Shown: positions 1-8,959 of the stretch, piece by piece | Position numbering within the stretch: position 1 is the stretch's first letter | Layout of the letters: the number at the start of each line of letters is the position of its first letter | Origin: Bacteroidales bacterium | GTDB taxonomy: Bacteria; Bacteroidota; Bacteroidia; Bacteroidales; Tenuifilaceae | Reading direction: 5' to 3' | DNA length: 64,000 nucleotides | NCBI GenBank assembly: GCA_013141385.1 | Contig: JABFRB010000022.1 | Location: 156,106 to 220,105, forward strand | The notes under the pieces: generated by a model | Seen by the model: only the letters and a program-made list of their open reading frames with translations | Told to the model about the DNA's origin: nothing | Database searches by the model: none | Translations under genes and position numbers: made by a program

Positions 1-24
1 TGAGTCCCTATAGTTGTCGGATGA

Positions 25-76
25 AACACCCATGTTACAGGCTAATGCAAAAGGCGATGAATAAAATATGGGTGTT
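25..76. repeat. Inverted repeat, 9-bp stem
   Basis: AACACCCAT at 25-33 is the exact reverse complement of ATGGGTGTT at 68-76, with a 34-nt loop. The frame ATGAAA...TTCCAT around it recurs in a second hairpin at 3495-3545 whose stem differs by compensated bases. It lies upstream of the tcdA gene; the 5' part of the window before it holds no gene I can see. Confidence 0.6.
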
Positions 77-198
77 CCATGATTGTAATACACAAAACTC
101 ACTATTAATTTCGCATCTCTCGATAAAACAATCGCTTAATCTTTTTTTATTTTCATGAAACATTAAATACTTTCCGAATACAATCAACGAACAATTAT

Positions 199-912
199 AT
201 GAATTGGTTAGAGCGTACTGAACTGCTTCTTGGTGCGAATAAACTTGAAAAATTAAAAAACAGCCATGTACTTATCGTTGGACTTGGTGGAGTTGGAGCG
301 TATGCAGCTGAACAGATATGCCGTGCAGGTGTTGGGGAAATGACAATTGTTGATGGTGATAACATTCATATTACAAATAAGAATCGTCAACTGCCTGCAT
401 TAACAAGTTCACTTGGCTTACCCAAAGCTGATTTTATGGGTAAAAGACTACTCGATATCAATCCCGATCTTAAACTACATATTATTCAGGAGTATATTCG
501 CGATGAGCGAATGAGGGAGATTATAACTAAACCATATAGCTATGTTGTGGATGCAATTGATACTCTTTCTCCAAAAATCTTTCTGATTCACGATAGCCTT
601 AAATATGGTCATAGAGTTGTAAGCTCAATGGGTGCTGGAGGTAAGGTTGATCCATCACTAATTGAGATTACCGATATCTCCGAATCGCACAGCTGTCCAC
701 TGGCTCGGATTCTTCGTAAACGACTTCATAGGCTAGGAATAAGAGAAGGATTTAAAGTAGTCTTCTCGGCAGAGGAAGTACCCGATGAGGTAACCAGACC
801 TTGCGAAGGAGAACCCAACAAGAAAACTACTGTTGGAACAATTTCCTATATGCCCCCAATATTCGGATGCTTTATTGCCTCAGTTGTAATACGGGATTTA
901 ATTGATAATTAA
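199..912 (+). CDS. tcdA: tRNA threonylcarbamoyladenosine dehydratase (TcdA/CsdL family)
   Basis: This is an E1/ThiF-superfamily adenylating enzyme of the TcdA (YgdL) branch, which in known members cyclises t6A37 to ct6A in ANN-decoding tRNAs. The N-terminal nucleotide-binding loop GLGGVG is at residues 28-33, followed by the acidic VDGD end of beta-2 (51-54) and the NRQLPAL segment (62-68) typical of this branch. The 237-residue length is usual for the short cytosolic form, and the C-terminal part has the PCEGEPNKKTTVGT segment seen in homologues. The ATG gives a start just before the conserved NWLERTELLLG. It converges with the response-regulator gene 65 bp downstream and shows no operon partner inside the window. 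Confidence 0.9.
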   Translation: MNWLERTELLLGANKLEKLKNSHVLIVGLGGVGAYAAEQICRAGVGEMTIVDGDNIHITNKNRQLPALTSSLGLPKADFMGKRLLDINPDLKLHIIQEYIRDERMREIITKPYSYVVDAIDTLSPKIFLIHDSLKYGHRVVSSMGAGGKVDPSLIEITDISESHSCPLARILRKRLHRLGIREGFKVVFSAEEVPDEVTRPCEGEPNKKTTVGTISYMPPIFGCFIASVVIRDLIDN

Positions 913-977
913 TTCTTCTTTGAATTTTCAAATTTAGATCCCTTATCTTCCCACTTCCGTCTTCGGACTCCCGTCCT

Positions 978-1691
978 CTATCTTCCATCCTTCAACTCCT
1001 CAAGAATATACCCCACTGTTTGAATACTAGTTATTCGTACGTTTGGATCGTTTTTTAGGTATTTACGAAGTTTTGAGATAAACACATCTAGGCTTCGACC
1101 TGTAAAGTAATCGGAATCACCCCAAATTTCAACCATCAGAGCCTCACGTTTAACCAACCGTCCTTTGGGTTGACAAAGAATTCTAAGGATATTTGCCTCT
1201 TTGTTAGTTAACCTAATATGGCTATCACCTTGACTTAAAACCTGTAATTCAAAATCAAATTCATAGGTGCCTAATGAGAATACTTTCTTTTCATCCGATT
1301 CTTCTTGATCATCATTTTGCTTAATCCTATTTAGTATCGCCTTAATCCTGTAAAGTAGTTCCTCTTCATCGAATGGCTTTGTGATATAATCGTCAACACC
1401 TATATAGAAGCCTTTAATCTTATCCTCCTTCATCGAACGAGCAGAAAGTATTACTATTGGAACCTTCTTATTAATCTCCTTTATTTTTTCAATTAAGGTA
1501 AACCCATCCATTTTAGGGAGCATAATATCTACAATACACAAATCATAATGGTTGAGCTGAAAACCTTTTAACCCTGAAATACCATCATTATAAATTTTGA
1601 CATCAAAATCCTGCGATTCTAAATAATCAACCAAAAGGAAGCCAAGGTTTACATCATCCTCAACAAGCAATATTCTTGTTTTATGATCCAT
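978..1691 (-). CDS. OmpR-family response regulator
   Basis: This is a DNA-binding response regulator of 237 residues, the usual length for the OmpR/PhoB family. The receiver domain (about 6-120) has the acidic pair E11/D12-D13, the phospho-acceptor D55 in the VDIMLPKMDG context, and K105 in TKPF. The C-terminal winged helix (about 140-235) contains the LTNKEANILRIL and GRSLDVFISKLRKYL segments of the family. It is 3 bp downstream of the histidine kinase gene on the same strand, so the two form one operon and almost certainly a cognate pair. The gene order and sizes resemble RprXY-type systems of Bacteroides, but I do not assign that name. Its targets may include the divergent Cys-rich gene at 3065 (inference from position). 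Confidence 0.92.
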   Translation of the reverse strand: MDHKTRILLVEDDVNLGFLLVDYLESQDFDVKIYNDGISGLKGFQLNHYDLCIVDIMLPKMDGFTLIEKIKEINKKVPIVILSARSMKEDKIKGFYIGVDDYITKPFDEEELLYRIKAILNRIKQNDDQEESDEKKVFSLGTYEFDFELQVLSQGDSHIRLTNKEANILRILCQPKGRLVKREALMVEIWGDSDYFTGRSLDVFISKLRKYLKNDPNVRITSIQTVGYILEELKDGR

Positions 1692-1694
1692 TGA

Positions 1695-2930
1695 TTAAAC
1701 TTTGTTTTTGTGAAATTCAATTGTAAAAGTGCTTCCTTTTCCCACAGAACTTGAAACTGAAATTTTCCCACCCATTCTCTCAACAATAGTCTTAACATGA
1801 AATAGTCCAAGCCCAAAACCCTTAATATTATGCATGTCGCCTTGGGGTATGCGATAAAATTTTTCAAATACACCATGAAGGTGTTCGCTAGGAATTCCAA
1901 CGCCATTATCAGTAACTTCAATAATTAATTTATCATTAAAAGATTTTGCAACAATCTTAATGATCATCTGTTTGGTACAATACTTAATGGCATTATCTAT
2001 AAGGTTTCCAATAATGATATAAAGTTGGTCAACGTTAGCTGTAATGCTAAAATCCTCTCCAATCCTTCCTAAAGAAACGGTTCCATCACACTCTTGAATC
2101 TGAACTTGATATGACTCAACAACATCTTCAATAATCTTGTACAAATCCACTATTTCCGTGTAGACTGATAAAATAGAATCGCTCTGCGAAGTCCTTAGCA
2201 ACTCCTCCACCCTATCCTTCAACCTGTAATGCTCTGTTCTTATTATTGAAGTGTATGACAATAACTTAGGATCATTTGCAATAAGTGCATTCTTGGAAAG
2301 CATACTATTTGCAAACCCAATATTTGTTAAAGGAGTTTTAAATTCATGGGTCATGTTATTAACAAAGTCTCGTATTTGATCCGAAAGAAGCTTTTCCCTA
2401 CTATAATACCTATAAATTAGCAAGAATGAAACCGTAACAAGCACAACTAGTACTATTGAAAAAATAAATATCAATCCTATTTGAGCAATAATAAAATCTC
2501 TTTTTTTAGGAAAATTTATCTTAAGTTCATAACCTGCCTGATGCATTTTTTCTGCTAAACTATTTGTAAAGTAGGTTCCTCTTGATGGATTATTAGTGTT
2601 TTCTTTCTTTACATCAATAATACCATACTCATAGTTTAAATCAATTCCATAATATCTTAAATCACTTTTGATAATTGAATCGAGGTTTGCAACCTGCTTC
2701 AACGTATTTGTTAATAGTACACACGAAGTGCATTTACCTGAATAAGTACAATTCATGTATTTAGCAAGATTATCTTCAATACGCTTTAAAGCCATTCCAA
2801 CACTGTGATTAAACTGATTCTCCTGCCGTTCTGCCTCTTTCAAAATCCAAGCAATTTGAATTCCCACCAAAGTAATGAGGCAAACTACAGTAATGATAAG
2901 TAATACAAGCTGAATTTTAGTTTTCTTCAT
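1695..2930 (-). CDS. Sensor histidine kinase with Cys-containing periplasmic domain
   Basis: This 411-residue membrane kinase has a first transmembrane segment at about 8-29, a periplasmic sensor at 30-146, and a second segment at 147-172. There is no clear HAMP domain. The H-box MTHEFKTPL places the phosphorylated His at 195; the ATPase domain has the N-box NLIDNAIKYC and the glycine boxes GVGIPS and GFGLGLF. The sensor carries Cys61, Cys67 and Cys70 in the segment NCTYSGKCTSC, an unusual cluster for an exported domain that could bind a metal or form a disulfide. That is inference; no ligand is visible in the sequence. The response regulator follows directly. The next gene, 134 bp upstream and divergent, also encodes an exported Cys-rich protein. 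Confidence 0.9.
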   Translation of the reverse strand: MKKTKIQLVLLIITVVCLITLVGIQIAWILKEAERQENQFNHSVGMALKRIEDNLAKYMNCTYSGKCTSCVLLTNTLKQVANLDSIIKSDLRYYGIDLNYEYGIIDVKKENTNNPSRGTYFTNSLAEKMHQAGYELKINFPKKRDFIIAQIGLIFIFSIVLVVLVTVSFLLIYRYYSREKLLSDQIRDFVNNMTHEFKTPLTNIGFANSMLSKNALIANDPKLLSYTSIIRTEHYRLKDRVEELLRTSQSDSILSVYTEIVDLYKIIEDVVESYQVQIQECDGTVSLGRIGEDFSITANVDQLYIIIGNLIDNAIKYCTKQMIIKIVAKSFNDKLIIEVTDNGVGIPSEHLHGVFEKFYRIPQGDMHNIKGFGLGLFHVKTIVERMGGKISVSSSVGKGSTFTIEFHKNKV

Positions 2931-3028
2931 ACAGCAAAAGTAAAAAGGATTTATTTCTGAATCTAATATTTAACATTTCTATAACATGAATTAACCCCAA
3001 TATAACATTATCTTAGTTCTAATAAGGA

Positions 3029-3036
3029 TACTTTTG
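3029..3036 (+). promoter_or_regulatory. Candidate -7 box (TAnnTTTG)
   Basis: TACTTTTG fits the Bacteroidetes -7 consensus TAnnTTTG and lies 28 bp before the ATG of the Cys-rich protein gene. I do not see a good -33 TTTG at the expected 19-21 bp spacing, so this is only a candidate. The 134-bp gap it sits in must also hold the promoter of the kinase operon on the other strand. Confidence 0.35.
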
Positions 3037-3064
3037 TTCCTAGAAAATCCTTAAAGATAATTAT

Positions 3065-3418
3065 ATGAAAAGAAAATTACTTATTGTTTCAGCAAGCGTA
3101 GTTGTACTTGCTTTTATTGTAGCTATTGGGATACATGCTCAAAGTGGTCCAAATTCAAAGAATGCAACCACTGAGCAAACAGAAAAAAAAGTTCCTGAAA
3201 AATGCAAACAGTGCCCTAGCTATTCAAAGTGTGTGGAGGCAAATAAATGCTTAGACGCAACCAATTCAAAAGATTCTACATCTACTACATGTCAATCAAA
3301 ATGTAAAGAAAAAAAATCATGTGCTGGTTCTTGTGAGCACAAAGACATGAAAAAATGCGACAAAACTAAAACTTGTCCTCAATCATCAGAGTGCAAGAAA
3401 AAGTGCGAAAAAAAATAG
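3065..3418 (+). CDS. Exported Cys-rich small protein
   Basis: I do not recognise a named family. The 117-residue product begins with a clear signal peptide (MKRKLLIVSASVVVLAFIVA, likely cleaved after HAQ at 26). The mature part is Lys-rich and has 12 cysteines between residues 47 and 114, mostly as CxxC, CxxxC and CxxxxxC pairs, with one His (92). This pattern suggests metal binding, Fe-S or disulfide chemistry in the periplasm, or a metal sink. It is divergent from a two-component system whose sensor has three periplasmic cysteines, and is followed by a polyferredoxin gene 209 bp downstream. A terminator lies right after it, so it is probably transcribed alone. Role in metal or redox stress is inference from context. 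Confidence 0.7.
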   Translation: MKRKLLIVSASVVVLAFIVAIGIHAQSGPNSKNATTEQTEKKVPEKCKQCPSYSKCVEANKCLDATNSKDSTSTTCQSKCKEKKSCAGSCEHKDMKKCDKTKTCPQSSECKKKCEKK

Positions 3419-3441
3419 GTTAGTTAGGTTAAATTAAAGTT

Positions 3442-3478
3442 AAAAAGCCCCAGTGCATTTATTTGCTGGGGTTTTTTA
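3442..3478 (+). terminator. Rho-independent terminator
   Basis: A CCCCAG/CTGGGG stem with a 12-nt loop is followed by TTTTTT, 25 bp after the stop codon of the Cys-rich protein gene. Confidence 0.85.
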
Positions 3479-3494
3479 TTAAATTTTATTATGA

Positions 3495-3545
3495 AATGTC
3501 CATGAGCAAGAGTACACCAAAAGAAATAATTAAATTATGGACATT
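3495..3545. repeat. Inverted repeat, 9-bp stem (second copy)
   Basis: AATGTCCAT at 3495-3503 pairs exactly with ATGGACATT at 3537-3545 around a 33-nt loop. Flanks and geometry match the hairpin at 25-76, while the stem carries three compensated changes. Confidence 0.6.
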
Positions 3546-3627
3546 CCATCTGAGGTAACAATAAATTTTATGTTAATACTTAATATAAATACTGTTGTAA
3601 AACAAATAGTTAGGTTGATTTAAACAG

Positions 3628-5220
3628 ATGAAAAAGTTAAAAACAAATCCTTTCAGGTTATTCTTTCAATTAGCCATTTTGGCTCTATTAGCCTATATGG
3701 GTATTCGGTATTTTGTTGATAAAAACTATTTCCCCGATTATGAGGCTTACTGCCCATTTGGGGGAATTCAGGCTCTTTCAAGCTATTTTGTAAACAATAC
3801 TCTTGCATGCTCAATGACAAGTTTGCAGATAGTAATGGGTTTAGCATTAATTGCATTAATAATAATTGTAAGTAAACTATTCTGTTCATATATATGCCCC
3901 ATTGGAACCGTTTCCGAATGGCTAGGTAAATTGGGTGAAAGATTTTCTATGCGATACACAATTACTGGTATCGCCGATAAAGTATTCAGGTCATTAAAGT
4001 ACATATTACTATTCATTACAGTTTACTTTACAATCTCCTCAAGTGAACTTTTCTGTAAAAAATTTGATCCATACTATGCCGCAGTGACAGGTTTTGACTC
4101 TGATGTATCAATAATTATGGGAATTGTTGCAATAGCTTTAGTTATTATAGGTTCATTTTATGTAAGGCTATTTTGGTGTAAATATATCTGTCCCCTTGGT
4201 GCATTATCTAATATATTCAGGTTCTTTTTAATGTTTATAGGGATTATAGGGATTTATTTGGTAATTCTTTTATTTGGCATTCATCTTAACTTTGTTTGGC
4301 TACTTGCTATACTCAGCCTTGCTGCGTATATATTAGAGCTATTAAGTATTAACAACAAAGTATTTCCATTACTGAAGATTACAAGAAATATCAACACATG
4401 TACAAATTGTAAATTTTGCACCAAAAATTGTCCACAAGCCATTGATGTTGCTTCTCAAAAAACTATTAAGCATATTGATTGCAATATGTGTTGCGACTGT
4501 ATACATGTATGTCCTGAAAAGGACACCCTCGCCATTAACCAAAAAGGGAAGAAATGGTTACCTACTATTATACTTATTATTCTAATCGTTATAGGATTTA
4601 TAATTGGTCAATCGTTCGAAGTTCCTACAATTGCTGAATACTGGGGAGATAATGCTACAAAAGAACAGATGAGTATTTATGAGAAATCTGGTTTAAAAAA
4701 CATTAAGTGTTACGGTAGTTCTATAAGTTTTGCCAACAAAATGAGAAGGGTTAAAGGGATTGAAGGGGTTACTACCTTTGTAGGATCTCATTCGGTAAAA
4801 ATATGGTTCAACCCAAGTATTATAGATACACTAAATATACAAAAATCGATTTTTGTTCCAGCTAAAGTTCCCATTGATACAACCATATCTGCATCTGATA
4901 GTATAAGTGTTTATAATTTAAAGGTTGATAATTTTTTTGATCCTTATGATACATTTTACCTAACTCAACTATTAAAGCACAATCAATTTATATATGGATT
5001 TACCACTGAATTTGGCTGTCCAGTGAGTGTTACTATCTATACTTCAATTGATAAATCCATAGATGCTGAGCTAATTAAAAATATTGTAGAGCAAAAGCAA
5101 CTCAAGGAAACAACCTCAAACAATTCCACTAATATTATTGACCTTTACTATAGAGTTACTAAAATTGAAAAAATTGATAAGGCTGTTTTAGGCTCCATAT
5201 TTATTGAAAGGATGAAATAG
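3628..5220 (+). CDS. Membrane polyferredoxin (NapH/MauN-like 4Fe-4S protein) with HMA-like C-terminus
   Basis: The 530-residue protein has an N-terminal membrane part with CP motifs at C42, C86xxxC90P and C184xxxC188P, as in NapH/MauN/CcoG/RdxA relatives. Two 4Fe-4S clusters follow: C258xxC261xxC264xxxC268P and C285xxC288xxC291xxxC295P. A last transmembrane segment (about 311-328) leads to an extra domain. Residues 357-401 (KNIKCYG..., KGIEGVTTFVGSHSVKIWFNPS) read like a heavy-metal-associated (HMA) fold that kept one Cys (361) of the CxxC. The usual function in the family is electron transfer across the membrane. Here the extra domain and the Cys-rich gene upstream hint at metal-linked redox chemistry (inference). 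The ATG at 3628 starts just before the first membrane segment. Confidence 0.85.
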   Translation: MKKLKTNPFRLFFQLAILALLAYMGIRYFVDKNYFPDYEAYCPFGGIQALSSYFVNNTLACSMTSLQIVMGLALIALIIIVSKLFCSYICPIGTVSEWLGKLGERFSMRYTITGIADKVFRSLKYILLFITVYFTISSSELFCKKFDPYYAAVTGFDSDVSIIMGIVAIALVIIGSFYVRLFWCKYICPLGALSNIFRFFLMFIGIIGIYLVILLFGIHLNFVWLLAILSLAAYILELLSINNKVFPLLKITRNINTCTNCKFCTKNCPQAIDVASQKTIKHIDCNMCCDCIHVCPEKDTLAINQKGKKWLPTIILIILIVIGFIIGQSFEVPTIAEYWGDNATKEQMSIYEKSGLKNIKCYGSSISFANKMRRVKGIEGVTTFVGSHSVKIWFNPSIIDTLNIQKSIFVPAKVPIDTTISASDSISVYNLKVDNFFDPYDTFYLTQLLKHNQFIYGFTTEFGCPVSVTIYTSIDKSIDAELIKNIVEQKQLKETTSNNSTNIIDLYYRVTKIEKIDKAVLGSIFIERMK

Positions 5221-5244
5221 GTGTAGATTGAATGTAAATTTAAT

Positions 5245-5397
5245 CAAGTTGCTAGATGCTAGTTGCTGACATCTTGTTATTTATCTTATATTCAAATGAA
5301 TACAAACTTCATCCATTAAAACTAAGTTAAATGCCAAAAGAATTAAAAAACTGTAAATCACAAAACCAGCTACTTGCAACCAGTAACTAGCAACTTA
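5245..5397. repeat. Diverged intergenic repeat with inverted ends
   Basis: The ends AAGTTGCTAG (5247) and CTAGCAACTT (to 5396) are inverted. The interior, from GACATCTTGTTATTTAT to ACTGTAAATCAC, recurs in diverged form at 8960-9045. The rest of the 353-bp gap 5221-5573 holds no gene or terminator I can support. Confidence 0.5.
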
Positions 5398-5573
5398 GGT
5401 TAAGTAGTTAAAGTATGAATAAATAATAATTTCCATAACAAATATCCAAAAAGGGTCAAAATATTAGTTCTTTTTCCTAAGTTTGGTCATTAGATTAAAC
5501 CCGTACCCCTCTAGCTCGTTTAAGTATATATATTTGTGAACTTGAATGCTTTCTTTACTTAAAGGGTGATATT

Positions 5574-6644
5574 GTGATAAAACAAATCTTAAAGATTTCT
5601 GCAATTCTAGGCGTTTCGCTTATTCTTGTAAGTTGGGGAGGAACGGGGCATAGAAAGATCAACTTCAACGCATCTCTCTCATATAATTCTGAGATGAGCA
5701 TATTTAGCTCTTGGACAACTTACCTTCGTGATCATGCTTCTGATGCAGATACGAGAAAACCAAATGATCCAACTGAAGCTCCAAAGCATTATATTGATAT
5801 TGAAAATTTTGCAGGATTCACTACTACTGGAAAAATAAACCAAACCTATTACCCATCAACTAGCGAAGGTATTCTACCTTGGGCTACAATTGCTGCCTTC
5901 GACTCGCTAAGGAATTGTTTAATACGACACGATATTGATAAGGCAAAACAATTTGCAGCCGATTTAGGACATTATGTGGCTGATGGTTATATGCCACTAC
6001 ATCTTACCAAAAACTATGATGGGCAGCTAACAGGTAATAATGGTATTCATTCTCGCTATGAATCAACTATGATTAATACATATAGTAGCCAAATTAGCTA
6101 TACTGGTGAAAACATTAGCGTTATTACTAACGTTAACCAGTATGTTTTCGACTATATATATGTAAACTACAAATACAAAGATTCTGTTTTAATTGCCGAT
6201 AACTATGCCAATACCCAATCAAATTACACATTGGCATTATGGAACGAAACAAATGACTTTACAACAAAACTATTTAAGAATGCATCACACGCGTTGACTG
6301 AGCTAATCTATACTGCTTGGGTTCAAGCTGGAAAACCTTCGCTTACCACAACATCTGATGAGCAAAATCCTAATATTCAATTTGCCGAAGCACTTGAGCA
6401 GAATTCACCCAACCCTTTTAACTCGTATACTTCAATTAAGTATAATTTAAACGAAAATGCAGATGTTCTTTTGCAGGTTAAAGATGTTCTTGGGAATAAT
6501 ATTACAACTCTGTTTAAAGGATTTAAACCCGCAGGAAATTATACCATAGATTGGACTCCTCAGAATGAGCATGAAGGAATCTATTTTATAATACTTGATA
6601 CTCGAAAAATTCATCAGGTTAAAAAAATGATTCTGGTTAGGTAA
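5574..6644 (+). CDS. Secreted S1/P1-nuclease-like (Zn-dependent) protein with T9SS sorting domain
   Basis: The 356-residue protein starts at GTG; this start gives a proper signal peptide (MIKQILKISAILGVSLILVS). The mature protein would begin with Trp21 (WGGTGH), the N-terminal zinc ligand of the S1/P1 nuclease and zinc phospholipase C fold. Other ligand motifs are His26, the Asp in LRDHASDADT, the His in KHYIDIE, and ADLGHYVADGYMPLHL, which matches the family's FLGHYIGDxHQPLH block. Residues about 280-356 are a type IX sorting domain (SPNPFNS..., then VLLQVKDVLGN and final KKMILVR). The protein would be exported through the outer membrane. The substrate, nucleic acid or phospholipid, cannot be told from the sequence. 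It stands alone between repeat-bearing gaps. Confidence 0.8.
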   Translation: MIKQILKISAILGVSLILVSWGGTGHRKINFNASLSYNSEMSIFSSWTTYLRDHASDADTRKPNDPTEAPKHYIDIENFAGFTTTGKINQTYYPSTSEGILPWATIAAFDSLRNCLIRHDIDKAKQFAADLGHYVADGYMPLHLTKNYDGQLTGNNGIHSRYESTMINTYSSQISYTGENISVITNVNQYVFDYIYVNYKYKDSVLIADNYANTQSNYTLALWNETNDFTTKLFKNASHALTELIYTAWVQAGKPSLTTTSDEQNPNIQFAEALEQNSPNPFNSYTSIKYNLNENADVLLQVKDVLGNNITTLFKGFKPAGNYTIDWTPQNEHEGIYFIILDTRKIHQVKKMILVR

Positions 6645-6682
6645 ATAGAGATTAAAGCAAGTTTGAGAATATTCTCGGACCT

Positions 6683-6813
6683 GTTTTAGCGGGCTGTAAG
6701 CCTAGTTTATCTTAGCTCAATGGCAAGCGAAGCGTTGACTTGGGATTGGGTTCATAAATTTCTCCATTCGCCCTAAAAGGGAAGATTAAGTTGGGCTTTC
6801 AGCCCGCCAAAAC
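6683..6813. repeat. Fold-back element with 20-bp terminal inverted repeats
   Basis: GTTTTAGCGGGCTGTAAGCC (6683-6702) and GGCTTTCAGCCCGCCAAAAC (6794-6813) are inverted with 18 of 20 positions matching. The element is about 130 bp, has no ORF of its own, and lies in the 266-bp gap between convergent genes, so it may also act as a bidirectional terminator. Confidence 0.6.
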
Positions 6814-6910
6814 ACCATGACAAATTGACCCAAGGCGTTGCCATGGGCTATAATAGTTTGCCTTTTCAGAGCATAATAAATTCAGGTAAGAAAGCGGAGA
6901 GTAATATATA

Positions 6911-8824
6911 TCATTTACCACTCAATCTCCACATGTTTAAGGTATATGAATTATTCAATTGATTTACATCAATTCCAAACTCATCAATAAGTTCAACTTT
7001 TTTAATCTTCTTATAAGTTGGCCTTTCAATAGCATAGGTTTCTTCCCCATTCTTCCATACTGTCGCTGAATGATGAATATTCTCCACAAAATCATCATCA
7101 AATGTAATTTCGAGATTTATTGGAGCAGGATAACTACCTTTTCGTTCAATGGTAATTAAATATTTACCATTACTTGCAAAGATATCTTTCACCCCTAAAT
7201 CAACATATCCAAACTCAAATATCCAAGGCTTAATTAGCCAGCTAATATCCTGACCCGAAACGTTGGATATGGTGTTAAATAAATCGTAGGGCGTTGGATG
7301 TTTTCCATTCCATCGTGAAATAAACTCTTGGAATGATTTATTAAATAGATCTGCCCCCAATACATCCTTCAGAAAAATAAAGAATAATGCCGATTTAGGA
7401 TATGATATAAAATCGTAAGCAGGCCTCCTAATAGAATTTGAATTAGTAAATACTGGGAGATCAATATTTGTACCCACATAGGATAGATATTCATCGATAT
7501 AACAAACCTTCTCATAGCCAGAATCCATTGTAGAAAGCATCTGATATGTAGCAAAGGAGGTTATCCCTTCATCCATCCACGCATAATTAACCTCGTTAAA
7601 ACCACAATAGAATGGAAAGTATGAATGAAAAATTTCGTGCGATGTTAAATCAATTGTACTATGAATATCTTCAGAAGATCTATCATTAACCATCATTGGG
7701 TATTCCATTTCGCTTAAGCCATTGAAAACAGTCTCCTTTGGGTAAGGAAATGGAACTCCTGGGAATGAATTACACATCAGCTCCACCGCTTGGCGGGCAA
7801 TTGAAATAACGCTATAAAAATCCTTGGAATCCTTATTGTAGGCAACATCAAGAAATAGTTTCCTGCCTGTTTTATTATCTACAATAAGACTAGTGGCATC
7901 CCACAAATAATGATCACTTGTTCCAAATGCAAAATCGGTAACATTTTCGGCTTTAAACTTCCAAGTATTAATATCGTTTGATTTTGTAAAATCACGAAGT
8001 TTCAAATCAGCAGTATCCACAATATGCATTATAACATTGGATTGATTAGCTGCTTTAAAACGATTAAGATATTTATCGTTAAGCACCTCCTCGGGGTTCT
8101 TTAGTATACCTGTAGCCCAAACCAAATAGTTTTTAGGCATTGATATAGAAACATCAAAGTTTCCAAAATCATTATAGAATTCCGAATCGCCTGTGTACTT
8201 GTAATAGTTCCAACCATCAATATCATCATAAACTGCAATTCGGGGGAAAAAATAGGCTACAAAAAAACTTGTAGAATCAACCATTCCAGTTCTTATATGA
8301 GAGCCTCTATTAAGTGTATAGTGCCAACTAATATCTATAGAAACCTGTTTTTGCGGTTTTAGCGGTGTAGCTAAGCTTAAGCGAAGGAGCGTATGCTCAA
8401 TATAAACAAAATCGCTGTTAAGATTAATGGGGACTTCTTTACCGTTAACAGCCATTCTATCAATAATTAACCCTTCCGATTCATCCGCAGGATCGACATC
8501 AGAATCGCGCATATTTCCCTTTTTGTACATATTGGGGAAAAGATGGAAGATAATACGCTTTAACGTATCGGGGCTATTATTCAAATAGGTTATGGTTTCC
8601 TCTCCCTTTACTAGTAATGATTTGGGATTAAAGCTTACATTTATTTTATAATCCGAACGGTTTTGCCAGTAAATAATACCCGGTTTACCATCATAAGATC
8701 GGGTCATCTTTGAGTAAGCCTTCTGAATGTTTATAGGAACAAAAAAGCCCTTGGGCTGAGAGATACAATTTGTATAAATTATAAGGAAAGTGGTAGTAAT
8801 TACTACGCTCTTAAATACCTTCAT
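6911..8824 (-). CDS. Secreted M1-family metallopeptidase
   Basis: The zinc site HEIFH and the downstream Glu in YAWMDEG (HExxH-x18-E) identify a gluzincin of peptidase family M1. The exopeptidase loop upstream reads GLSEMEYPMM rather than the classic GxMEN. The N-terminal half is the beta-rich domain of M1 enzymes (LLVKGEETITYLNNSPDTLKRI). I place the start at the ATG giving MKVFKSVVITTTFLIIY, a good signal peptide; an ATG three codons earlier is possible. The length of about 637 residues fits the shorter Bacteroidetes M1 proteins that end soon after the helical domain. The likely role is cleavage of peptides in the periplasm or at the surface. A second M1 gene lies just upstream on the same strand, separated by a 275-bp gap with a repeat, so co-transcription is uncertain. 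Confidence 0.85.
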   Translation of the reverse strand: MKVFKSVVITTTFLIIYTNCISQPKGFFVPINIQKAYSKMTRSYDGKPGIIYWQNRSDYKINVSFNPKSLLVKGEETITYLNNSPDTLKRIIFHLFPNMYKKGNMRDSDVDPADESEGLIIDRMAVNGKEVPINLNSDFVYIEHTLLRLSLATPLKPQKQVSIDISWHYTLNRGSHIRTGMVDSTSFFVAYFFPRIAVYDDIDGWNYYKYTGDSEFYNDFGNFDVSISMPKNYLVWATGILKNPEEVLNDKYLNRFKAANQSNVIMHIVDTADLKLRDFTKSNDINTWKFKAENVTDFAFGTSDHYLWDATSLIVDNKTGRKLFLDVAYNKDSKDFYSVISIARQAVELMCNSFPGVPFPYPKETVFNGLSEMEYPMMVNDRSSEDIHSTIDLTSHEIFHSYFPFYCGFNEVNYAWMDEGITSFATYQMLSTMDSGYEKVCYIDEYLSYVGTNIDLPVFTNSNSIRRPAYDFISYPKSALFFIFLKDVLGADLFNKSFQEFISRWNGKHPTPYDLFNTISNVSGQDISWLIKPWIFEFGYVDLGVKDIFASNGKYLITIERKGSYPAPINLEITFDDDFVENIHHSATVWKNGEETYAIERPTYKKIKKVELIDEFGIDVNQLNNSYTLNMWRLSGK

Positions 8825-8959
8825 ATTAACCATGCTTGTAAATTAAACCCACCAGAATATCCTTTATAAAGATAGATAAAAAATCATTTACAGTCGTTAA
8901 AAAAATAACAATCCATTGAAAATATTAAACAGCAGCACTTTAAGCTATCTGTTTAAAAA

